Assembly (NCBI RefSeq): GCF_014805685.1
Contig: NC_060907.1
Location: forward strand, 5,766,992 to 5,830,991
Direction: 5' to 3'
Source of the DNA: Silurus meridionalis
Taxonomy: Eukaryota; Chordata; Actinopteri; Siluriformes; Siluridae
DNA length: 64,000 bases
Shown: positions 1 through 12,415 of the stretch, in pieces
How positions within the stretch are numbered: position 1 is the first letter of the stretch
Layout: every line of letters begins with the position of its first letter
The notes under the pieces: model-generated
Database searches by the model: none
What the model saw: only the letters and a program-made list of their open reading frames with translations
What the model was told of the DNA's origin: nothing
Program-made: the position numbers and the translations under genes

Positions 1-182
1 CAGGTATAAATTCAGCCATTTTAAAAGCACTACGAGAACAGAAAGTCCCACCTGCACTGCAGCTAGCGAGGTTTGTAAGAGCGCCACGGCAACCACCGTC
101 CAATTATATCGAAGAATTCGAGATGACCATCAGTTCCCAAAGCCTAATAGCAGCTTAAACGTTGGACCAGCTGTTTCTAAAG
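1..182 (+). CDS. etaa1: etaa1 penultimate coding exon (partial)
   Basis: Open from nucleotide 2 in frame and ending with AAA-G before a GTAAGATA donor (183-). It reads a low-complexity Ser/Thr-rich stretch starting RYKFSHFKS. The left part is outside the window. Confidence 0.65.
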
Positions 183-937
183 GTAAGATAATTGCATTAC
201 GTATAACGTATAACTATAAATATTGGCACCTTTTAGGTTTACTCTAAATAAAGTCGTTTGTGTGTAAGATTTATGGCATTAATAATTGGCATTTTAAATG
301 CTAATAATTGATATTGCACGGAAAAAGAAAGCAATACAGTCAACCCTCGATAATTCAGGATTTGGAACTCGCAGCTTTGAAAATTTGCAGGTTCTCATTT
401 CGAGACAGGATGTGCATTTAGCATGTTGGCAAATTACATCGACTAAATGCTCCTGTGTCCCTCACAGATCATGGAAAGTGGAACTTCAAGCTATGGGGCC
501 ACCACCAGAAATGTCCAATTTGGACTCCTCTGTCCACAGAACGTTGTTATTCACACTCCAATCCTAGTGTGTTTTTCTATTTTTGTTTGTTGCATAGAAA
601 CAAATGTAACCTGCCTCTGTCTCATAAAGTATAAATCACAAGGTGTTTCCGAATGAATTATTGTTTTAATTTTTTATGCATGTTGATTATTGAATGATGG
701 CAGATCTTTTTTAATTTTCTGATAAAAAATGACTGCTGGTGTTCACTCTTTCTGTGTAAAATGACCAAATAAATATTATTTCCTAAATATTTTAAACATT
801 AAGTGATAAAGGGTTGTGATTATACAGATGCGAGCAAAGTGGCGGTGACGAGATGCAGCGACTCTGAGATCGAGAAGAAGAAGCAGCAGGCCATGGAGAG
901 GCGGAGACTCCGATTGCTGGCCAATCAGAACCTCTGA
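1..937 (+). CDS. etaa1: ETAA1-like ATR activator, C-terminal end (partial, two exons)
   Basis: This is the 3' end of a gene that enters from the left edge. Exon A (1-182) is open in one frame and ends at a GTAAG donor in phase 1. Exon B (828-937) starts after TATACAG, keeps the frame and ends at TGA 935-937. About 97 residues are visible. The last ~25 residues are a basic helix with the pattern EIEKKKQQAMERRRLRLL, typical of RPA32C-binding helices as in SMARCAL1, TIPIN and XPA. ETAA1 is known to bind RPA at stalled forks and activate ATR in the nucleus, and it carries such a helix near its C-terminus. Human ETAA1 lies on the same side of PPP3R1, which supports the call. No other ETAA1 domain is visible, so the identity rests on the helix plus synteny. 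Another RPA-binding protein cannot be excluded. Confidence 0.68.
183..827 (+). other. etaa1 last intron
   Basis: A 645-bp GT-AG intron, AT-rich. A short stretch near 585-630 resembles one near 51507-51540, so it probably holds an old repeat fragment. Open frames here show no recognisable domain. Confidence 0.55.
828..937 (+). CDS. etaa1: etaa1 last coding exon with RPA32-binding-type helix
   Basis: Acceptor TATACAG precedes 828. The split codon G|AT gives Asp, then 35 residues ending in LLANQNL and TGA. The charged helix around 868-925 is the recognisable part. Confidence 0.68.
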
Positions 938-1640
938 GCTCCGGTATGACGTTGCGTAATCGCGAAAATGACCCGGCGAAGATGGCAGGTCCAAATCGTT
1001 TAACGCTCCCAGCATTAAATTGCCCTGTTTGGGGATAACAGACTGGATCTTCTCACGGTCAGTCGTTTTGAACAGAATCTCGAACAGCTGAGCCTCGGCA
1101 GGGGCTCGTCAGATGAGCGTGTCCTGCTCCGGGACATCTCAAATCCAGGAATTTCGGGGAGGTTCGGAAATTCTGCAGCACATCTGTCACTCTGGCACTT
1201 TTAAACGGTTGTAGTGTTAGATGTCTTTCAGCTTTTTCTGTGATGGAACTGGTTCTAAATGTTCTTAATGCTTTCTAAATGTGTATATATTCTTTTCTTG
1301 TACAGATGAAAAAGAAAACCATAACTATAAGATCACTACTAGTGGATAATATTTTAATACTAATGTTTTATTTCCATTCTATTAAAATGATTCGTCAAAA
1401 CCATCTCCCAGCTACAGCACTTCTTAAACATCTAAACTGCAGCTACACTGTCTAGTAGAGATGATCTCATTCACTCAGACTGACAGACCAACAACCAGGT
1501 TTTACCTCCTTCATTGGGACTGACAGGCTCACTGAAGGCCATGAGGATAGTCTGGCACAGAGGCCACACCTTCACTAAGGTTTACACAATGGTCATACCT
1601 CCTTCACACAGAGAATTAGAGAGGCCAGGCCTCCTTCACT
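938..1640 (+). other. etaa1 3' UTR and downstream DNA
   Basis: The transcribed 3' end should lie here. An ATTAAA hexamer at about 1380 is a possible poly(A) signal, but nothing fixes the cleavage site. No coding potential was recognised. Confidence 0.4.
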
Positions 1641-2215
1641 GAGATGGCCACCGAGGCCATGCCTCCTCTATTTACCTGATAGGCCACATGCCTATATAAG
1701 CCACGCCTCTCTGTTTACCTGATAGACCCCATTTATATATAGGCCACACCTCCTCTGTATCCCCGATAGGCCCATGCCTATATAGGCCACGCCTCCTCTA
1801 TCTTTACCCGAGAGGCCCCATGCCCATAGAGGCCATGCCTCCTCTATGTTTGCCCGATAGGCCACATGCCTATATAGGCCACGCCTCCTCTATGTTTACC
1901 CGATAGGCCCCATGCCTATATAGGCCACTCCTCCTTTTTGTTTACATGATAGGCCCCATGCCCATATAGGCCATGCCTCCCCTGCTACCCGATAGGCCCC
2001 ATGCCTATAGAGGCCCCATGCCTATAGAGGCCATGCCTCCCCTGTTTACCCGATAGGCCCCATGCCTATAGAGGCCCCATGCCTATAGAGGCCATGCCTC
2101 CCCTGTTTACCCGATAGGCTCCATGCCTATAGAGTCCCCATGCCTATAGAGGCTATACCTCCTCTATGTTTACATGGTAGGCCCCATGCCTATATAAGCC
2201 ACACCTCCTCTATGC
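1640..2215. repeat. Minisatellite, GGCCATGCCTCC-type units
   Basis: Imperfect tandem repeat with units of about 45-65 bp built from GATAGGCCCCATGCCTATA and GGCCACGCCTCCTCTATG cores. The copies between 1985 and 2110 are nearly identical, showing recent local duplication. Looser relatives of the motif extend from about 1500 to 2400. Confidence 0.85.
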
Positions 2216-3465
2216 CATGCATCCTTCACTGCGATGGTCACAGAGGCCACACCTCCTTCTCTAAGGTTACCTGACAGATTGACTGACACAGAGGCCACAC
2301 CTCTTTCAGTAGGATTGCCATGGTTTCTTTATCTAAACACGGGGCACAGAGGCAACGCCCTTTCACCTATACTGGCACAGAGACCATGCCCAATTTTATA
2401 TAATCAGAAGTAAGTACGGTTTAGAGATAGAAGTGTAATATTTAGTGTTCATGCACAGACTGTAAAGTTGCAGCCGTTTTCTGGTCTGGAGTGACGCGAC
2501 CAGAGCAGAGGTAGATTCAGGTGAGATACTGCGCCGGTCTCGCTAGTGAGCTCACTGACACCTGTGTGACTGCAGCACACCTGAAAGATGACTCCTGCTG
2601 TTATCAAGCTTCAGGGAGGTAACTGTAGAAAGCACTGTGTTTAAAAAAAAAAAACCCTGTGGCCATAGCATGTCATTATTTCATCTGTCTGAATGGCATT
2701 GTGCCTTTGCGGAGTGTGTGTTTACATAAAGCTTGTAACAAAGCCTCTATACCTTGTTCCTGAAGCTGTAATGGAATTATACACTCAAAAGTACATCACT
2801 GATACTCAAGAGCCACCTGTGTGTGAGGTTTAAGAATGGAATGATTCGCTTTGCCCGGCAATGACAGGTACAGAAACCGTCGAGACCACAACAACCGCCA
2901 CCGTAACTCACCTCGGGACAACTTTTGCACTGTAATTTTATGCAAATCGTGAACAAATACAGCAATATTAAGCCACGATTTGCAAATTCAAGGCTGTAAT
3001 ATATAACGCTAGTTTTTGATTTCTCCCCAATTGACCCTTTTAGAAGAAATAAACGTCTGTAAACACTGTAAAGACAAACGAGAAATGTAGACAAATCAAA
3101 TACATTTGTTTTAATGACATGATCTCAAAGGTTATTTTTCCAGAATTCTCTCACAAAGCCTTTGTCATTTCTCACCCTCAAAATGTATTATGACGCTAAT
3201 AGCTGAATAATCACACCATTATACTGTATATGTTCAAATACCCGTCACTACATCACTGTGGAGGGTCAGAGAGAATTAGTGTTAAGTTCCCACAGTGACA
3301 TATATTTACTCAGTTGTGTATTCACTTAATATGATACCTAAGTGTTCCTGAGGTCATTCTTAGGGGTTATGGGGTCATCAAAGGTTAGACCACCGTAGGT
3401 AGCTACCATAGACCATAACCACATGACCCTCAAGCTAGTTTAAAACGTATAGATTTTTCATGATA
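2216..3465. other. Intergenic, nothing recognised
   Basis: Apart from loose minisatellite relatives up to about 2400 and a short A-run at 2643, I see no gene, RNA gene or clear transposon here. Confidence 0.4.
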
Positions 3466-3914
3466 AGGGTTTTTGGACACCTAAACCTAAGATTGTGGGG
3501 TTTTTTGGCTGTTATAATAAGCTCCACTCTTCTGGGAAGATGTTCCACTAGATTTTGTGGAGATTTGTGTGAGACTCATTCAGCCACAAGGATGTTAGTA
3601 AAGTCAGGTTCTGATGTAGGAGACCTGGGGTGCAGTCAGTGTTCACATTCATACCAGAGGTGTTCAATAGGTGTTGGAGGTCTATAGCAGGATCTTCTAC
3701 TCCAACTCATGGAAAGCAGATCTTCACGGAGATGGTTTTGTGCGTTGTCATGCTGGAACAGGTTTGGGTCTTTTCGTCTCTCAGTGATGGGAAAATTTCA
3801 TTTCCGAAGACGGCCTATATAATTGTGATACTCCAAGTTTGTGGTAAGAGTTTGGGGAAGAATCACATATGACTGGAAAAGTCTGGTGTCCCAATAATTT
3901 TTCCACATGGTGTA
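3466..3914 (-). mobile_element. Tc1-derived non-autonomous repeat (family A)
   Basis: One copy of a dispersed ~450-bp repeat. It starts with a GGACACCTAAAC-type edge and ends with GGTGTCCCAATAATTTTT. On the minus strand the middle decodes to a decayed Tc1 transposase C-terminus (motifs like FQHDNAPVHKA and NPIEHLWDE in better copies). No intact reading frame remains. Confidence 0.7.
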
Positions 3915-5779
3915 TCTTCTATCTAGCTGAAGAACCATTTTGACCTCAGATCTGACTGGTAAATGTTAATTCCTATTACAGGTTTATATCCTCACACTTG
4001 TTCGTCTAATATTCTACATTCTATAGCGAAGGATCATTCACTTGGACGTTCTTTTTCGCTTTTTGGGAAGGTGTCCAGTTCCAGCGATTTGTAACCAAGT
4101 CTTTAGGAAAAAGGGGTTCTTTTGTCTTATTAACATGTCTCAAGAAACAAAAAAGGAAGTCTGGACAAATGTATGTGTGAGTAGATTTATTAAGTTTATA
4201 AAAGAATAAAAAAGAAAACCAAAGGCTGATGAAGGAACGTTGCATAGGATTAAATTGATTACAACGAATAGAGCCACCAGGAAGGAGGAAAAGAGGAAGA
4301 CCAAGGAGGAGGTTTATGAATGTGGTGAAGGGGAACATGCAGGTAGTTGGGTTCAAAGAGGCAGCTGTAGAGGACGGGGGGAATGGAGACGGATGATCCG
4401 CTGTGGCGCCCCCTAATGGGAGAAGTTACTGTATATTTCTATGCAAACGTTTGCCTTCGAGATCAGGTTGATCACAGCCTACACAACAGAAAATCTGAGT
4501 TTCCCGATTAGAACAGGTATATATGAATATATCAATTATCCAGTGAATCTTTGAAGATGAAAAAAGCGAGCCACCAGAGTTCGTTTCCCTTCAAACAAGA
4601 CGAAAGAGAATGTTAAAGAGGCTTAAAAATAGCCCGCTTCTTTTTTTTCCGTCTTCGTCGTGTCCTTTTCTCCCCCTGCACTGATAAACACGTTGTTATC
4701 AGCGACCCACATGGGGCTGAAGTCACCCGAGAGCGCCGCTGAACTCGGCGTGACCCCGCTCTCCTGTCCTCTCCGCTTTACACAGAGCTTCTGCCTTTCA
4801 TCAATTATTCCCCTGTAACCGGCCGGGAGGGACACCGATACGGAAATCTACGCTGGCTCTGTATCTACAGCGACACCGAGCCGCCGGGGGAAGCAGAGCG
4901 GCACCGAATAAATACCTGAGCACATCCACCGACTCCGGGTCTCCTTACCTTCTCTGAACCTTTTCATCCAGGCCTTTTCACTTTCCTTGGGGGATAGGGG
5001 GGGATGTTTAGTCTGTTTCACTGCTGTCCTCCTACAGTGATGCCCCCACTCGAGAGAATCCTTGTACACAAAGGTCACAGCCTGGATTTTCTTTGTAAGT
5101 CTGCAGGAGGTCTGCTTTCGGCTTCGTTCCAAACAATAGACAAAAGTACTACAGGCTAGAGTAACCTGATAAAGGCCACCTACAGGTGCAGCGGCTGCAT
5201 CCAAATCCACAGAGGCAAGGTTTGTGATTTGGGACACAGCCATGGATTATCGATTCTGGGCCTCCATATTTTGCGTCTCGATTCACACAAATCAAGCTAG
5301 ACGACGAGTCGCTTTAAATCTCGTCGCTCAGCCGCCAAGGCGTCAATTAGTTTTCCGATAACGTCGGTTACAAACGCTGAAGGTACAGATAGTCTCAGGT
5401 TTATTTTGTCAATTTTGGGGGTTGTGGCTGTAACTGATAGAGCTTCTAATTTGTCTGTTGTCCCTCACCTGACGATGACTGATAGCTGCAGGTATCGTGT
5501 CTCCCAGCGCTGATCCAGGACCAGTCCCTGTGACTGGCCTCATCAGGATATGAAAGATGACATGACTGACCCCAGATCAGCGATCTAACCGACTTGAGTC
5601 CGGTCCAGTTTCCGCTCAGGTCTCTGAAAAACAAACACCGTGTTGGAAACTGTGTTTCCCTGTGTGTGATATTGTAGCCCCTGGATTACATTTACCTCTC
5701 TACCGACTACACATGCCTTGGCGCCGATAACCTGAGGGCCGAGTTCATCGTTGTGGGTTTGAGTTAAGGTTGAGTTGGG
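3915..5779. other. Intergenic, partly CpG-rich, no gene assigned
   Basis: Mostly unremarkable. The part at 4680-4960 is richer in CpG than its surroundings. A minus-strand open stretch at 4848-5243 contains a segment followed by a good donor at about 4951, but I recognise no protein family in it and do not call a gene. Confidence 0.4.
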
Positions 5780-5781
5780 GT

Positions 5782-5824
<43 letters not shown>

Positions 5825-5991
5825 AGTGTGTATGCAAAAAATGTGTTTTGGAAAGGAAATCTGAAGCAAATCAGCACGTTTGTTTGAAAAGATCAAGAGA
5901 CAGATGTGAATGCAAAAGCAATGGAAATTCTACAAGCACCTGCTTTTCTTTCATCGGCCTAAGATAAAAAAAACAAATCTTACGCAAGTTT

Positions 5992-6034
<43 letters not shown>
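5780..6034. repeat. (TG)n and (TA)n microsatellites
   Basis: A (TG)n tract at 5780-5822 and a pure (TA)n tract at 5998-6034. Confidence 0.95.
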
Positions 6035-6037
<3 letters not shown>

Positions 6038-6248
6038 TGTGGTTCCTTTAGAGCCTGTAGACTGCTGTCTGTAAGGCAAAAAGCACTGAGTCTTATAGAT
6101 AAATAAATCACTGATGGTTTGGTATCAGTGCATCCAGCACCTGTTACCTCAAAGATCATTATTTTTCAATCCACATCCCAAAAAGGTGTTTCATTACTCT
6201 TACATTTTACCTGCCAAAGTTCTCATTAACGTTATATGCAACTAATAC

Positions 6249-7011
6249 ACTACATGGACAAACGTTTGTGGACACCTAACCATAAGATTGGTAGGTGGTT
6301 CTTTTTGAACATTTTATTCCACATTTCGTCTTCATTTCCTGTTATAATAAACTTCACTCTCCTGGAAAGATGTGCGGTTTTGTGTGAGATTTCATTCAGC
6401 CACAAGAATGTCAGTGAAGTCAGGGACTGATGTAGGTGAGGTGAGTAGAGATTGACCGATACCGATAACTAGGTTGGATCGTATTTGCTGATACCCGATT
6501 AATCTAATGATAGTTTTTTAAATGGATACTGGATAAAAATAAATAAATAAAAATAACCATGTAAATTAGTACTAAATTTTATTTAAAAATAAATAAATAA
6601 ATATATATTGAGGAAATAAGTCATGCATTCAAACAAAACACACAAAAAATAACACATAAATATAAGTACAAATAAATAAAAACAGTTACATCCAAAATGA
6701 ATGAAAAAAAAGACACTTTAACGCAACCCGGAAAAACTACCGGTAGTTCCAGCAATCAACTACAGGTGCAGATTGATCAGTAAAATTATTTAATAAGTTT
6801 GGAGCTCTAGAGCAGGTGATCTCCCACCCATGTAAAGCATATCTTCATGGAGCTGGCTTTGTGCACAGGGGCATTGTCATGCTGGAACTGGTTTGAGTAT
6901 CCTAGTTCAAATGAATGGAAAATTTCACCCAGAGATTTCGCATCCTGTACAATTGTGTGTCAAGTAGGTGTGTGTCAGGCGGGTGTCTCAAACTTTTGTT
7001 CATATTGTGTA
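6249..7011 (-). mobile_element. Family A Tc1-derived repeat, split by a nested insertion
   Basis: The left part (6249-6442) begins GGACAAACGTTTGTGGACACC and runs to the GATGTAGGTGAGGTGA motif. The right part (6784-7011) resumes at GGAGCTCTAGAGCAGG and ends near TTTTGTTCATATTGTG. The middle is a different repeat. The Tc1-like relic reads on the minus strand. Confidence 0.7.
6443..6783. mobile_element. Nested repeat of the 'ACCGATA' family (family B)
   Basis: Starts GATTGACCGATACCGATAAC, becomes A-rich, and ends near CGGTAGTTCCAGCAATCAAC. It shares ACCGATA, the CCGGTAG/CCGATAG element and GCAATCAACTA with the copy at 48572-48962. It interrupts the family A element, so it is younger than its host. 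Confidence 0.55.
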
Positions 7012-7595
7012 GCACTCGCCCTTTTTTATTTCGTTAACTTTTCTAACACTCTAAATAAATGTGACCTCACATACACACAAAACCACTTCACCATGTATAG
7101 GTGCACATTGGAGCTGGTTCTATGGAAGCAATAATCTGTAATGTTCATATAGAAATATATGCCAAGGAAAAGATTTCCTTCTTGAACAGATGAGACCTTT
7201 GTGAAAAGGCTCTATGGTGAAGGAAGCACACTGGAAAAACTTTATAGAGATTACATTTCGGGTGAAGAGGAGTGGGTTGTGGGCAGAGAGAAGCCAGGAG
7301 AATAGATGCGAAGCCGCTGGAGCAGAAATGGATGAGATGTTTAATGCTGGCTGGCATTTCCAGAAGGCGACGTGCTCTCCATGAGCACAATTAGGAGAAT
7401 TCAGGAAACATTGACTAATGATGTGGGTAATGTTGGAGGGTTTAGTTGTGTGTGTGTGTGTGTGTGTGTAAAAAAAAGAGAGAGGCACGGGGGATCTCCA
7501 CACTCTCAGTTTATACTTGCAGTGTGGTATAAGGTAACACTTTAATGTTTCTGATGACATCTGTAACACATCTGGTGCAAAAGCGGATTTTACTC

Positions 7596-7641
<46 letters not shown>

Positions 7642-7911
7642 TTTAATCAGTTCACCAGCTTTTCCACAGTTTGCATTTGCGTCCCCAAATTGCTACATTA
7701 ACACTCGTGTAGCTTCACAGGCCGTACTGAAAGACAAAATTGTACCAAAAACCAATCATGGGCAGGAAAAGACACCGGAGCTATAAATTACACTTTGTCG
7801 CCACCTAGTGGTGAGATTTTCTTACCGCACCAAGCGTATGTAATAGTATTAAAAATCCTGGATGAATGAAGCAGATCTTTACTTTGTAGTGCAGCAAAAA
7901 AGTGTGATGTT
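7012..7911. repeat. Intergenic with two (TG)n tracts
   Basis: (TG)n lies at 7446-7468 and 7598-7641. No gene or RNA gene was recognised in the rest of this stretch. Confidence 0.8.
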
Positions 7912-8260
7912 TTATAATATCCTCCACTCTTCTGAGAAGATGTTCCACTAAATTTTGGAATGAATTGTGTAGATTTTACACAGTCAGCATGAAAAATTCA
8001 TTTAAAAGGTGTTCAAAGGTGTTGGAGCGCTATAGCATCAGATCTTCCACACCAAACCATGGAAAGGAGATGAACATGGAGCGTTGTGCATCATCATGTA
8101 CCTTATCATGTACTATCATGTACCTCCTAGTTCAAGTGAAGGAAAACTTTATTGCCATTACATCCAAAGACGTCCTATACAATGTCTCTCTCCAACTTTT
8201 AGCAGAAAGTGTAAGAGAAGATCTACACGACTGGTGTCCTAATGCAGATGTTGAGAACAG
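7912..8260 (-). mobile_element. Family A repeat, truncated and diverged
   Basis: It keeps the CTCCACTCTTCTGAGAAGAT motif, a GGTGTTCAAAGGTGTTGGAG motif and the GACGTCCTATACAATGT segment of family A but lacks clean ends. Confidence 0.6.
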
Positions 8261-8936
8261 ATTTCCGGTCCGGAATGCTTGTTTGGACCACCTCTCAGTT
8301 TATAGATGGTATAATAGTACATGGTCCAGTGGGTGGAGCTTTACAATCATTGATGTGCATCTTTCAAATGTCAAAGCCAGATGTTTAGAGACGTGATCTT
8401 GAAGAAAGAAAATGATTAGTTACCTACTGCACCTGTAAGAACTCCACCTTACTCTTGTAGATTCAGTTTTTATATGTTTTCTATCATATGATTCTGGGTC
8501 ATGTGATCAAAACACAGCCGTTATCCAGTTAAAGCACCTGTAGCTGTGGTCCAGAAAAGAGGTGAGTCCTACTTTTAGTGCTACTTTTTATACACGTCAG
8601 AGACAAAATGCATACAGATGAAAAGCTAAAGTTCATCAGCCTTTTTTTCCTGAGTGGGTCATTGAGTCTGTGGTGGCTGATTTCTGCACGAGAGGAACAT
8701 CTCACCTCACATCTCTCCATTTATCTTCCAAAATCACCCCTTTTTCGCGTCTTAAATTGAAAAGAAAAAGAAAAAAAAAAGTGTCGCAGAAACTTACGTT
8801 CTGCCACCTGGTGGTGGAGTTTCGTAACTGCACCAATCGTCTATAATGGTATAAAAAACTCATATTCTGGAAAATAAAGACAGGAATGTTTTAGCTCACT
8901 ATAGAAATCCTCAGAGGCAATGTCTCATTTTCTCCC
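8261..8936. other. Intergenic, nothing recognised
   Basis: No gene, RNA gene or clear transposon seen. Confidence 0.4.
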
Positions 8937-9093
8937 CCCTTTCTTTCTTGTTTTCTCGTGATTACGACTTAATTTGTCATGATCTCAGCATAACGAGTTT
9001 TGTGATCTCGATATAAAAAAGTTTTCGCATGACGCGCCTTGTGAATGTTTCTGTTTACTAATTTCCTGCAGCAAATATAGACTATATCTCTGC

Positions 9094-9158
<65 letters not shown>

Positions 9159-9262
9159 GAAAGGCAGGCTTATTGATAAGATTCACGATTAACCGTGTTT
9201 AAGTCGTGATAACGAGAAGAAAACTTTGATGTCAAGATCATGAGGAAACAAGAAAGAAAAAA
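8937..9262. mobile_element. Palindromic MITE-like element with internal (GA)n
   Basis: The left edge TTTCTTGTTTTCTCGTGA is inverted at the right edge TCATGAGGAAACAAGAAA. The inner arms share TCGTGAT/ATCACGA-type words, and a (GA)n tract sits at 9098-9155. A partial relative lies at 28505-28590. It is just downstream of the likely ppp3r1 poly(A) site. Confidence 0.6.
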
Positions 9263-9358
9263 TAGCTCACAATTCTCCAAATATTTTATTTATTTATTAT
9301 ACATCCCTCCAAAATAAAGAACAGCAGGCTTTTTTTTTTCCTTACGAGCTTCAAATGT

Positions 9359-9368
9359 TTTATTTATT
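9359..9368 (-). terminator. ppp3r1: Probable ppp3r1 poly(A) signals
   Basis: Two overlapping AATAAA hexamers on the minus strand (TTTATT on plus), with two more at 9285-9298. They are the first good cluster downstream of the ppp3r1 stop codon. Which one is used cannot be told from sequence. Confidence 0.45.
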
Positions 9369-11326
9369 GTCACGAGTGGCATTTTAATGGTTCCCACAGC
9401 ATATGACGCAGCATGCAGAGATGAAGAGGCCCAAACAAACAAACAAACAAAATAATAATTTCAACAAAAAATAAAATTAAATCCTAAAACTGAAATATTA
9501 GAAACCCCTCTACCACAACTCCTCCCCCAACACCCCCCCAAAAACCCCCACCACCATCACGAGGTAACAAACTGACCAACAAAGTTATAGAAAGCACTGA
9601 ATCGAAAGCAAAAAAAAAAAAAGCACTAACTTTAACACGTCGATAACAAAAGTCTGTACAAAACATCAGGAACTGGGGATTAAAAAATTAAATAAAATCC
9701 TAAAAACGAGCCCGTTTCCACTGGGTCCCGAGTGAAGCTTTGTGTAATGAGTTTGTTTCATGTTATTGGATTCATCTCGTCGTTATAAGAAGTATGGGTA
9801 CGAGATGTAATCGAGTTTTTATTGTTGTTTTTTTTTTTCACTCCATATTTAAAACATTTACCAAAAAAAGTTTGGCAACATCCATGTATTTATATGCAAG
9901 TGTCATTCATAGATCAATTCGTACATTATGTAAACAAGAGGATTGGTTTTTTTTTGTTTTTTTTTGCCCCCAAAAGTCGGACCCACATGCACAGAGAAAA
10001 GAAAGACACCCGCCCGTTTCATGCAAAGCACATCACCAGGCCGTTAAAGGCTTTTATATATTGTTGGGGAAAACGCAAGTCGTGCAGAGTGTAGTTTAGA
10101 AAAGAAAAAAAAAAAAATTACAGTAGTCGTGACAGAGTGCGAAGGAGAGCGAGAGCGCATCCTGGTGGTCATTCAGAAGGTGACTCAAGCTGTCATCACT
10201 GTAAAAAAATAAAAATAATAAATAAAAAAATAGCGCTAATGTAAAAGCCGACTGCTAGTGCTCTGCAGAAACCTCGTAACTCAAATCAACTCAACTCGAA
10301 TAACTCAAAATGGTCACGTCTAAATAGTTTCCAGCATCAGACGCTGTTGTCTATAGGAGTTATTAATGAGGTCGACGAAAGCGGTAAAAAACAAGCACTT
10401 TTTGAATTTCATAACTGGAGAAACATACGCCTGCTGCACGTGACGTCGTCCAGGTTCTCAGGCTACCAAGACTTAATGACACTTGTGTGGTGACTGAAGC
10501 CACGCCCTCTAATGCCATGGGAACAGATGCAGGTACAGTATTGATCTGTCGAGCTATAGCGAACTCCAAGGTTCTGGTTAGTGACACCGATGTCACGACT
10601 TCAGTGTAACCACACGTTTTCTGAGGAACGTGCTATCTGCTCTCTTTCTCATCCCTGAACTCAGACCTGAATAGTTTCTACCGTTTCCTACACAAAAGCT
10701 GATCAATGCATGTGTCTAATACACACTTGATTTTCGATTGGTACTTCTCAGGTATAATCGACTGTTCTGTCTGTGATTTGAGAGATCAAAGACCCTGGTA
10801 AAGACATCACAACACCCATCCTTCACCTATCCAGTATGCAAGTGTGTAGATCGAAACATAGCCGGGGGTTCTTCTCCTTTTAAAAGCGAACGTCAGCCCT
10901 GAGGTTTCACGTGGGGGGACGAAACGCTAACAGTCCATCCGTTCTGATATAGAAACAAAAACCCGGTCGCGACTTCACAGCGGCGGAAACGTTAAAAGCA
11001 CGTCGTTTCGTGAGACCCAAAATCTCCACGTGAATCTTCCGTCCTGTTCATTACCAAACGCTAAATATACTAATATTGGGGACGCAGATGGCACCGTGTT
11101 CATCCTGTGTGTCCGTGTGCCTCGTGATCTGACGGCTGGAAACCTTTTCTGTTTAAAAAAAAAAAAAAGAGAAAAGGATATATATCTGTCTAAATATATT
11201 TATATCTCGTAGAAGTAAACTGCAAGTCTGTGCTCAATAGGTCGCATTTATTTTAACCTACGGAGGGAAAAAAAGCTCGGACTGCATCTGAACAGCGTAG
11301 CAATATAAACGTCTCGTTCGCCCCTC

Positions 11327-11561
11327 ACACACACACACAAACACACACACACACACACACACACGCACGCACGCACGCACGCTCGCATCTTATTACAAAA
11401 CATTCCTAATGTTCCACCTTTTCTAAAGCAGGAAACAAACAAAAAAATGAAAAAGTGAAAAGGATCGTTTTGAAAGCAGTTTGTCCGTACAGAACCAATC
11501 ACCAGAGAAGGATTTCCATACTTATTATCCATATTTATTTTATAGCTCCTTTAACAATAAA

Positions 11562-11613
<52 letters not shown>

Positions 11614-11747
11614 TTTTGATTGGCACTTCATGCTCTTATCTGCGCGCTGTGATCAAAAGTACGTCGTGTTGCGTATCGAAACGACTAGACGAACTCCTTG
11701 TGCACCTACATCCTCATAAAAAAAGACCAAAATAAATATATATTTTA

Positions 11748-11814
<67 letters not shown>

Positions 11815-11848
11815 ATCCCCCCTTTAATTATGAACAAGAAAAACAATA

Positions 11849-11885
<37 letters not shown>
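11327..11885. repeat. (CA)n and (TA)n arrays in ppp3r1 3' UTR region
   Basis: (CA)n at 11327-11363, 11564-11611 and 11852-11885, and (TA)n at 11749-11803. In a minus-strand transcript these read as (UG)n and (UA)n. Confidence 0.95.
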
Positions 11886-11887
<2 letters not shown>

Positions 11888-12246
11888 CTTTCTCCACCAA
11901 ACTGAAAAAACAGTGCCTGAAAGCCGTTTCTCCTGCTGTACACGGCACGTCACGTCACGTCACAGATCATCGTCGTGCTCGAGAACACTTGATGAATGGC
12001 GTCTTGAGACATGGGGGGAGGTGCGGGTGGGAGGTGGTCACAAAGCAAAAATACTTCTGCGTAAATAGTGAGGAACTGAAAGAGGAACAAAGGAGATAAG
12101 GGGAGCGCTTATAGCTGGACACTGCAAGCTGATTCTCAGGTATGGAGGAGAACGGGGGGGGGGGGGATTTAGAAAGAGATGGAGTGATTGAAAAGAAAGA
12201 GAGAAAGAAAGAGAGGCGTTTGGTAAAAGGGGAGTCTTCTGTCCGT

Positions 12247-12294
12247 TCACACGTCCACCACCATCTTTTTGTGAATGTCTAAACCGCCGACCAC
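12247..12294 (-). CDS. ppp3r1: ppp3r1 exon 6 (C-terminus and stop)
   Basis: 48 nt encoding [15 protein letters not shown] and TGA (12247-12249), after the acceptor CTTCCAG. Confidence 0.96.
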   Translation of the reverse strand: MVGGLDIHKKMVVDV

Positions 12295-12358
12295 CTGGAA
12301 GACACAGGAGGATTGTCAGGGTTAGGAGCAAGATCCTGAAGCTCGTGGTCAGAAAAGG

Positions 12359-12415
<57 letters not shown>

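Larger units (their letters stand above)
9340..12246 (-). other. ppp3r1: Probable ppp3r1 3' UTR
   Basis: About 2.9 kb follows the TGA before good poly(A) hexamers. Long 3' UTRs are usual for this gene in vertebrates. It contains several (CA)n and (TA)n arrays. The extent is inferred. Confidence 0.4.

Noticed and set aside
1..156. Alternative frame from nucleotide 3, open to a TAA at about 157
   Set aside because: The frame from nucleotide 2 runs into a consensus donor and joins the downstream exon in phase, which this one does not.
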